From Sphaerotilus natans (GTDB taxonomy: Bacteria > Pseudomonadota > Gammaproteobacteria > Burkholderiales > Burkholderiaceae_C), in NCBI RefSeq assembly GCF_900156335.1, contig NZ_FTMZ01000004.1, positions 62,001 to 126,000 of the forward strand: a stretch of 64,000 nt of DNA, in the 5' to 3' direction. This document shows, piece after piece, positions 58,684-64,000 of the stretch (positions are counted from its first letter, which is position 1; the number at the start of each line of letters is the position of its first letter). A program made the translations under genes and the position numbers. Under the pieces are notes generated by a model that made no database searches, had not been told where the DNA came from, and was given only the letters and a program-made list of their open reading frames with translations.

Positions 58684-60063
58684 ATGAGCAGCGCCATGAC
58701 CCCGCAGGAGATCGTCTCCGAGCTCGACCGCCACATCGTCGGCCAGCAAGGCGCCAAGCGCGCCGTGGCCATCGCGCTGCGCAACCGCTGGCGCCGCCAG
58801 CAGGTCGACGAGAAGCTGCGCCCCGAGATCACGCCGAAGAACATCCTGATGATCGGCCCGACCGGCGTGGGCAAGACCGAGATCGCCCGGCGCCTAGCCC
58901 GACTGGCCGACGCGCCCTTCATCAAGGTCGAGGCCACCAAGTTCACCGAGGTGGGCTATGTCGGCAAGGACGTCGACACCATCATCCGCGACCTGGTGGA
59001 GAGCGCCGTCAAGCAGGAGCGCGACCGCCAGGTGAAGCTGATGCGCCACCGCGCCGAGGACGCCGCCGAGGAGCGCATTCTCGACGTGCTGGTGCCGCCG
59101 CCGCGCCCGGCCGCCGCACCCGGCCTGGGCGGCCTGGGCTTCGGCTTCGCCGAGCCGGCGGCCCCCGCGCCAGCGCCGGTCGACAGCACCGCGCGCCAGA
59201 CCTTCCGCAAGCGCCTGCGCGAGGGCTCAATGGAGGACAAGCAGATCGAGATCGAGGTCGCCGAGGCGCGGCCCGCGGTCGAGATCATGGGCCCGGCCGG
59301 CATGGAGGACATGGCCGAGCAGTTGAAGGGCATGTTCTCGCAGCTCGGTCAGGGCAAGCGCAAGGCCCGCAAGCTGACCATCGCCGAGGCGCGCCGCCTG
59401 CTGATCGACGAGGAGGCGCAGCGCCTGGTCAACGAGGAGGAGATCGTCACCCGCGCGCTGCACAGCACCGAGCAGAACGGCATCGTCTTCATCGACGAGA
59501 TCGACAAGGTCGCCAGCCGGGGCGAGGGCAGCGGCGGCGCCGACGTCTCGCGCCAGGGCGTGCAGCGCGACCTGCTGCCGCTGGTCGAGGGCACCACCGT
59601 CAAGACCAAGCACGGCATGGTGCGCACCGACCACATCCTGTTCATCGCCTCGGGGGCCTTCCACCTGTCGCGCCCGAGCGACCTGATCCCGGAGTTGCAG
59701 GGGCGCTTCCCGATCCGCGTCGAGCTGGGCTCGCTGAGCGTGGACGACTTCGAGGCGATTCTCAGCAGCACGCACGCCAGCCTGCTCAAGCAGTACCAGG
59801 CGCTGCTGGCCACCGAGGGCGTGACGCTCGACTTCCAGCCCGGCGCGATCCGGCGCATCGCCGAGATCGCGCACGGCGTCAACGAGCGCACCGAGAACAT
59901 CGGCGCACGCCGGCTCTCGACCGTGATGGAGCGCCTGCTCGACGACATCTCCTTCGACGCGCCGCGGCGCAGCGGCGAGACGGTGTCGATCGACGCCACG
60001 CAGGTCGATGCACGCCTGGGCGAGCTGGCCGGCAATGAGGATCTGTCGCGTTACATCCTCTGA
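58684..60063 (+). CDS. hslU: HslU ATPase/unfoldase
   Basis: The 459-residue AAA+ unfoldase feeds substrates to HslV. It shows [22 protein letters not shown], Walker [10 protein letters not shown], the pore loop GYVGKD, Walker [11 protein letters not shown] and the sensor region [18 protein letters not shown]. The C-terminal SRYIL is the HslV-docking tail. The intermediate domain contains a Pro/Ala/Gly-rich insert (about residues 136-165) that is common in betaproteobacterial HslU. GGAG precedes the ATG by about six bases. Confidence 0.97.
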   Translation: MSSAMTPQEIVSELDRHIVGQQGAKRAVAIALRNRWRRQQVDEKLRPEITPKNILMIGPTGVGKTEIARRLARLADAPFIKVEATKFTEVGYVGKDVDTIIRDLVESAVKQERDRQVKLMRHRAEDAAEERILDVLVPPPRPAAAPGLGGLGFGFAEPAAPAPAPVDSTARQTFRKRLREGSMEDKQIEIEVAEARPAVEIMGPAGMEDMAEQLKGMFSQLGQGKRKARKLTIAEARRLLIDEEAQRLVNEEEIVTRALHSTEQNGIVFIDEIDKVASRGEGSGGADVSRQGVQRDLLPLVEGTTVKTKHGMVRTDHILFIASGAFHLSRPSDLIPELQGRFPIRVELGSLSVDDFEAILSSTHASLLKQYQALLATEGVTLDFQPGAIRRIAEIAHGVNERTENIGARRLSTVMERLLDDISFDAPRRSGETVSIDATQVDARLGELAGNEDLSRYIL

Positions 60064-60120
60064 CATTCCACGCGGTACCACCCTGAACAGGGGGAGGGAA
60101 CACCCCGGCCGGACCGGGGC

Positions 60121-62550
60121 GTGACCGATATGATGACCCGGCCCCGCCCGGATTGCGCCCGGATGCGGGGCGATTTCATCATTTTCGACATGCCCTGCCC
60201 GATTGCCCCGGAACTCGAGACTGCCTTGGCCGCCGCCGCCCTGCTCGGCCTGCCCGCGGTGGCGCTCGACCTGCGCGGGCAGGAGCTGGCGGGCGCCGGG
60301 CTCATGCTCGAGCCGGCCGGACGCGAGCGGCTGCTCGCGGCGCTGGCCGACCGGCACCGCGGGCCGATCGAGCCGCTGCAGGCCGCAGCCGGGCGCTGGC
60401 TGCAGCTGGACCTGTCCTGGCCGGCCGGTGCACAGGCCGCTCAGGCGCTGGCGCTGGTGCGCGAGGTCGGCGCGCCGCAGGTGGCCGAGCCGACCTTTCG
60501 CCGGGAGCGCGACCGCTTGTGCTGGCTGGCCGACAGCGCCCCGGTGCTGATGGCCTACTGCGAGAACGAGGCGCTGCGCTGCAGCTATGCCAACCGGGCC
60601 TTCGTGCAGTCGCTGTGCCCGGCCGCCTCTGAACGCGGCCCGATCGGCCAGCCGCTGGCCGGCGCGGTCACCCCGGATCTGGCCGACTGGCTGCAGGCCG
60701 CCACCGCGCAGCTCGAACGCGATGGCGAGGCGGTCTGCAACGAGCAGTGGCTCACGCTGGCCGACGGCACCGTGATCTGGGCCGAGCTGACGCTGGCGCC
60801 GCATGTCGACGCACGCGGTCGCCGCCACGGCCTGTACCTGCTGGTCAGCGACCACAGCCGCCACCACCATGCCGAGCGGGCGCTGCTCGAGTCCGAGGAG
60901 CGGCTTGCGCGCTTCATGCAGGCAGGCGTCGAGGGCATCGTCTTCCACCGCGACGGCCACATCGTCGATGCCAATCCGGCGCTGTGCACGCTGATCGGCC
61001 AGTCGCTGCACGAGCTGCTGGACCGGCCGCTGCTGGGTCTGATCGCGCCGGAATGCCAGTCCCGGCTGGCGCGCCGGCTCGATGCGCAGGAGGATCTGTG
61101 CATCGAGACCAGCCTGATCGCGAAGGACGGCCGGCGCATTCCGGTCGAGCTGATCGAGCGCGGCACGCTGCAGCGCGGCGCGCCGATGCGCATGACGGTG
61201 CTGCGCGACATCCGCGAGCGCCGCGACGTGCAGGACCAGCTGCACTACCTGGAGCATCACGACGCGCTGACCGGCCTGGCCAACCGCCACGCGCTGTTCA
61301 GTCAGCTCGAGCATCTGATGGTCGCCGCCCGGGCCTCCGACACCCGGCTGGCGCTGCTGTTCATCGACCTCGACCACTTCAAGCGGGTCAACGATTCGCT
61401 CGGCCATGCCGCGGGCGATGCGCTGCTCAAGACCCTGGCCAGCCGCCTGGGCGAGCGGGTGCGCAGCACCGACCGGGTGGCGCGCTTCGGCGGCGACGAG
61501 TTCATCGTGCTGCTGCCGGGCGTGCGCAGCCGCGAGGCAATCGCCCATGTGGCGCGCAAGCTGCTCGAGGCGCTGGCGCGTCCGGTGCGGATCGCCGGCT
61601 CGTCGCAGGACATCTCGATCACGCCCTCGATCGGCATCGCGGTCTATCCGGACGACGGCGACACGCCCGATGTGCTGATCCAGCATGCCGACGCGGCGCT
61701 GCATGCGGCCAAGGCCCAAGGCCGTGCCCACAGCGTCTTCTTCGAGCCCCGCCAGGTCAGCCTGGCGCGGGACAACCTGGTGCTGGAGGGCCAGCTCGGC
61801 CAGGCGATCGCACAGCAGGAGTTCGCGCTGCTGTTCCAGCCGCAGGTCTGTGCCCGCGATGGCCGCTTCGTCGGCGTCGAGGCGCTGATCCGCTGGAATC
61901 ATCCCGAGCGCGGCCTGCTGGTGCCCGACGCCTTCATCGCGCTGGCCGAGCAGCACCGGCTGATCGTGCCGATCGGCGCCTGGGTGCTGCGCGAGGCCGC
62001 GCGCCAGGCGCGCCTGTGGCATGAGGCCGGTCTGCCGCTGACGGTGGCGGTCAACCTGTCGACGCTGCAGTTCCAGGCGCCCGACTTCGTCGCCTCGATC
62101 GAGCAGCTGCTGGCCGAGACCGCCCTGCCTCCCGGCTGGCTCGAGCTCGAGCTGACCGAACGCATGCTGATGGACGATGTGCCCGGCGTGCTGGCGCGGC
62201 TGGCCCAGCTGCGCCAGCTCGGGGTGAAGCTCTCGGTCGACGACTTCGGCACCGGCTACTCCTCGCTGAGCCATCTGAAGGAGCTGCCGATCGACAAGAT
62301 GAAGATCGACCGCTCCTTCGTGCGGGAGCTGCCGCATCAGCGCGAATCGGCAGCGATCGCCGGCGCGATCATCGAGCTGGCACGCGGCCTGGGCCTGACG
62401 GTCGTCGCCGAGGGCGTCGAGACCGAGGCGCAGCGCGAGTTCCTGCTCGCGCATGGCTGCGACCAGCTGCAGGGCATGGGCATCGGCGCGCCGATGGACG
62501 CCGCGGCCCTGCAGGCCTGGCAGCGCGCCCGCACCGTCGCCCCGCCCTGA
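60121..62550 (+). CDS. PAS-GGDEF-EAL cyclic di-GMP protein
   Basis: The ~809-residue protein lacks membrane segments. Residues ~130-260 and 265-375 form two PAS-like sensor domains. The GGDEF domain has HHDALTGLANRHALF and an intact RFGGDEFIVLLPG. The EAL domain has GVEALIRWNHP, NLSTLQFQ, LELTERMLMDD, DDFGTGYSSLSHLKELPIDKMKIDRSFV and AEGVETEAQ. Both catalytic sites therefore look usable, and activity may switch with the PAS signal. The last motif QGMGIGAPM departs from the more common QGY-x-x-x-x-P. The start is uncertain: GTG 60121 or one of the ATGs at 60130, 60133 or 60163. Confidence 0.92.
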   Translation: MTDMMTRPRPDCARMRGDFIIFDMPCPIAPELETALAAAALLGLPAVALDLRGQELAGAGLMLEPAGRERLLAALADRHRGPIEPLQAAAGRWLQLDLSWPAGAQAAQALALVREVGAPQVAEPTFRRERDRLCWLADSAPVLMAYCENEALRCSYANRAFVQSLCPAASERGPIGQPLAGAVTPDLADWLQAATAQLERDGEAVCNEQWLTLADGTVIWAELTLAPHVDARGRRHGLYLLVSDHSRHHHAERALLESEERLARFMQAGVEGIVFHRDGHIVDANPALCTLIGQSLHELLDRPLLGLIAPECQSRLARRLDAQEDLCIETSLIAKDGRRIPVELIERGTLQRGAPMRMTVLRDIRERRDVQDQLHYLEHHDALTGLANRHALFSQLEHLMVAARASDTRLALLFIDLDHFKRVNDSLGHAAGDALLKTLASRLGERVRSTDRVARFGGDEFIVLLPGVRSREAIAHVARKLLEALARPVRIAGSSQDISITPSIGIAVYPDDGDTPDVLIQHADAALHAAKAQGRAHSVFFEPRQVSLARDNLVLEGQLGQAIAQQEFALLFQPQVCARDGRFVGVEALIRWNHPERGLLVPDAFIALAEQHRLIVPIGAWVLREAARQARLWHEAGLPLTVAVNLSTLQFQAPDFVASIEQLLAETALPPGWLELELTERMLMDDVPGVLARLAQLRQLGVKLSVDDFGTGYSSLSHLKELPIDKMKIDRSFVRELPHQRESAAIAGAIIELARGLGLTVVAEGVETEAQREFLLAHGCDQLQGMGIGAPMDAAALQAWQRARTVAPP

Positions 62551-62609
62551 ACCCGGTGCGGCAGGTCCGGACGCACCGGCCTGCGGGCGCGCTCTGCTAG
62601 GCTGATCGC

Positions 62610-63401
62610 ATGGCTCCGGAGCGATCACCGTCGACACTCTCGTTCATGCCCTCGCGCCTGCCGCGGCACTGGCTGCTGCTGTGCAGCCTGGTCGCGACGA
62701 TTCCCGCCTTCTATCTCGAACTGCTGTCAGGCAGCGGCTCGCCCGCCGCCGCCGCGACCTACCTGATCGCGGCGCTGGTCGTCGTGCTCGCCGAGCGCCG
62801 GCACCACGGTCAAACGCCACGGCTGCGCCGGCTCCTGGCGCGACTGCTGATCGGCGGGCTACTCATCTCGGCCCTGCTGCCGCCCAGCTCGACCTCGACG
62901 CCCGCACTGGTGCTGCGCTCGCTGACGGCCGCACTGACGCTGATGCACATGGTCTGGTGCCTGCGTCACCTGCTCGCACGCGACAGCCTGCCGGCCATGC
63001 TGGGCACCGCGCTGGGCGTGCTGCTGCTGTGCGGCGCCGGCTTCTGGTGGCTGGAGCCGCTCACGCCGACGCTGGCTGACGGCCTGTGGCTGGCCTTCAC
63101 CACCGCGGCGACCGTCGGCTACGGCGATGTGGTGCCGAGCACGCCAGCCTCGAAGATCTTCTCGGTCTTCGTCGTGCTGCTGGGCTTCGGCATCCTGTCG
63201 CTGGTGACGGCCTCGATTGCGGCAATGTGGGTCGAGACCACCGAGCGCCAGGTCGAGCGCGACATCCTGCAGGACCTGCACGCCGAGATCGGTCGGCTGC
63301 GCACCGAGCTGCACGCCACCCACGCCGAGCTGCAGGCACTGCAGCGCCGGCTGCCGCCGACGCCTGCCGCGCACGACGATCAGCCGCCCGGGAACTCCTG
63401 A
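62610..63401 (+). CDS. Two-pore-helix type potassium channel with coiled-coil tail
   Basis: The 263-residue protein has about five or six hydrophobic segments. The potassium selectivity filter TVGYGD is at 168-173, between a pore helix and the last membrane helix ([27 protein letters not shown]). The C-terminal 40 residues form a coiled coil ([35 protein letters not shown]) that would hold a tetramer together. No regulatory RCK domain is present. It overlaps the end of coaX by 22 bases, convergently. Confidence 0.88.
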   Translation: MAPERSPSTLSFMPSRLPRHWLLLCSLVATIPAFYLELLSGSGSPAAAATYLIAALVVVLAERRHHGQTPRLRRLLARLLIGGLLISALLPPSSTSTPALVLRSLTAALTLMHMVWCLRHLLARDSLPAMLGTALGVLLLCGAGFWWLEPLTPTLADGLWLAFTTAATVGYGDVVPSTPASKIFSVFVVLLGFGILSLVTASIAAMWVETTERQVERDILQDLHAEIGRLRTELHATHAELQALQRRLPPTPAAHDDQPPGNS

Positions 63402-64000
63402 GCCCCGAGGCGCAGCAGGCCCTCGAAGATCAGCGTGTCGACCAGCTCGAAAGGCAGATCGGTCTCGGGCGCGAGCTTGACGGCCGCGCCACCGCCCATC
63501 AGCAGCATCGGCTCGGCCCCGCAGCGGCGCAGCAGGTGGCGGTGCATGCGCTCGATCGCGCCGGCGATGCCGTAGGTGCCGCCGCTCATCAGCGCGTCGC
63601 TGGTGTTGGTCGGGAACTCGCGCACCTCGCCGGTGGGCACCTTCAGTCCGGCCGTGCCCGACTCCAGCGCCTTGAGCATCAGCCCGAAGCCCGGCAGGAT
63701 CAGCCCGCCCAGGAAGCGCCCCTCGGCATCCATCGCGTCGATCGTCACCGCGGTGCCGACCATCACCACGAGCGCAGGCCGCGCCGGCCCCGCAGCCAGC
63801 ACCCGCGCGCGTGCGCCGATCAGCGCCAGCCAGCGGTCCGAGCCCAGCCGGGCCGGATGCTCGTAGCCGTTGACCACGCCGGCATCCTGCGGCTGCGACA
63901 CCACCCAGCGCGGCGTCAGATCCCACAGGTCGAGCTGCTCCTCCGCGCGGCGGCGCACGCCCTGACCGGCCACCGCGCTGCCCAGCATGCGCTGCGGCGC
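63380..64000 (-). CDS. coaX: Type III pantothenate kinase, 3' part (gene runs off the window)
   Basis: The visible ~205 residues are the C-terminal part of CoaX, which phosphorylates pantothenate in the first step of coenzyme A synthesis. Seen are [57 protein letters not shown] and a late [14 protein letters not shown], all typical of the ASKHA fold. The N-terminal phosphate loop lies beyond base 64000, so the start is not in the window. The usual neighbour birA may lie just outside. Confidence 0.92.
   Translation of the reverse strand, partial: APQRMLGSAVAGQGVRRRAEEQLDLWDLTPRWVVSQPQDAGVVNGYEHPARLGSDRWLALIGARARVLAAGPARPALVVMVGTAVTIDAMDAEGRFLGGLILPGFGLMLKALESGTAGLKVPTGEVREFPTNTSDALMSGGTYGIAGAIERMHRHLLRRCGAEPMLLMGGGAAVKLAPETDLPFELVDTLIFEGLLRLGAQEFPGG

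Noticed and set aside
59227-62637. An 1136-residue frame antisense to hslU and the GGDEF/EAL gene
   Set aside because: It spans two well-defined genes on the other strand and shows no family features.

Overview
This is a GC-rich chromosomal window with densely packed genes and short intergenic gaps. The gene content points to a betaproteobacterium of the order Burkholderiales, probably in the Leptothrix/Sphaerotilus/Rubrivivax neighbourhood. The reasons are the dksA - STAS-like gene - hslV - hslU order, a DksA without its zinc-finger cysteines, sulfide oxidation genes (fccAB, soxYZ) and many c-di-GMP and LysR genes. The placement is inference from gene content. I saw no rRNA, tRNA, CRISPR array, transposase or phage gene.

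Layout. 0.1-1.8 kb: 3-hydroxybutyryl-CoA dehydrogenase and a degenerate lipid-kinase-like gene. 2.0-5.9 kb: a bacteriocin/microcin locus, with a 47-residue double-glycine precursor peptide convergent with a C39-peptidase ABC exporter and its HlyD adaptor. 6.0-15.7 kb: a type I restriction-modification island. It holds a fused HsdM-HsdS protein with a single, AT-rich target-recognition domain, then an AT-rich insert with a secreted zinc metalloprotease and a lipoprotein, then hsdR, then a YgjP-type metallohydrolase preceded by palindromic repeats. 15.7-25.2 kb: PhoD, a MoxR/VWA pair, a persulfide-dioxygenase-like MBL protein, a SHOCT protein, AMP nucleosidase and a diguanylate cyclase. 25.3-30.1 kb: a complete MacAB-type efflux operon (NodT-type outer-membrane factor, adaptor, separate ATPase and permease). 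30.5-36.6 kb: a small membrane protein, a CorA-like transporter, a glycosyltransferase, a doubly damaged LysR pseudogene, a tautomerase and adenosine deaminase. 36.7-44.2 kb: a sulfur island with flavocytochrome c sulfide dehydrogenase, SoxYZ, an RND pump, a DUF2892 protein and a CsoR-family repressor. 44.2-54.3 kb: LysR, HPF-like and TerB-like proteins, Uup, an antiporter, YbdK, RtcB, Lnt and CorC. 54.5-64 kb: COG0523 GTPase, DksA, a STAS-like protein, HslVU, a GGDEF/EAL protein, a potassium channel and the 3' part of coaX.

How the parts work together. The clearest regulatory link is a 15-bp dyad, TACCC-T-(A/T)-A-T-(G/A)-GGTAT, present just upstream of two genes 18.5 kb apart: the MBL persulfide-dioxygenase-like gene (20598-20612) and the RND/DUF2892/CsoR operon (39162-39176, in the soxY/RND divergent gap). 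It resembles CsoR/CstR operators. With the CsoR-family gene as last gene of the second operon, this suggests a small sulfane-sulfur or thiol-stress regulon. The restriction island is the main accessory region. It combines an unusual M-S fusion, a probably exchanged recognition domain, an unexplained protease/lipoprotein cargo, and a hairpin that could hide the hsdR ribosome-binding site.
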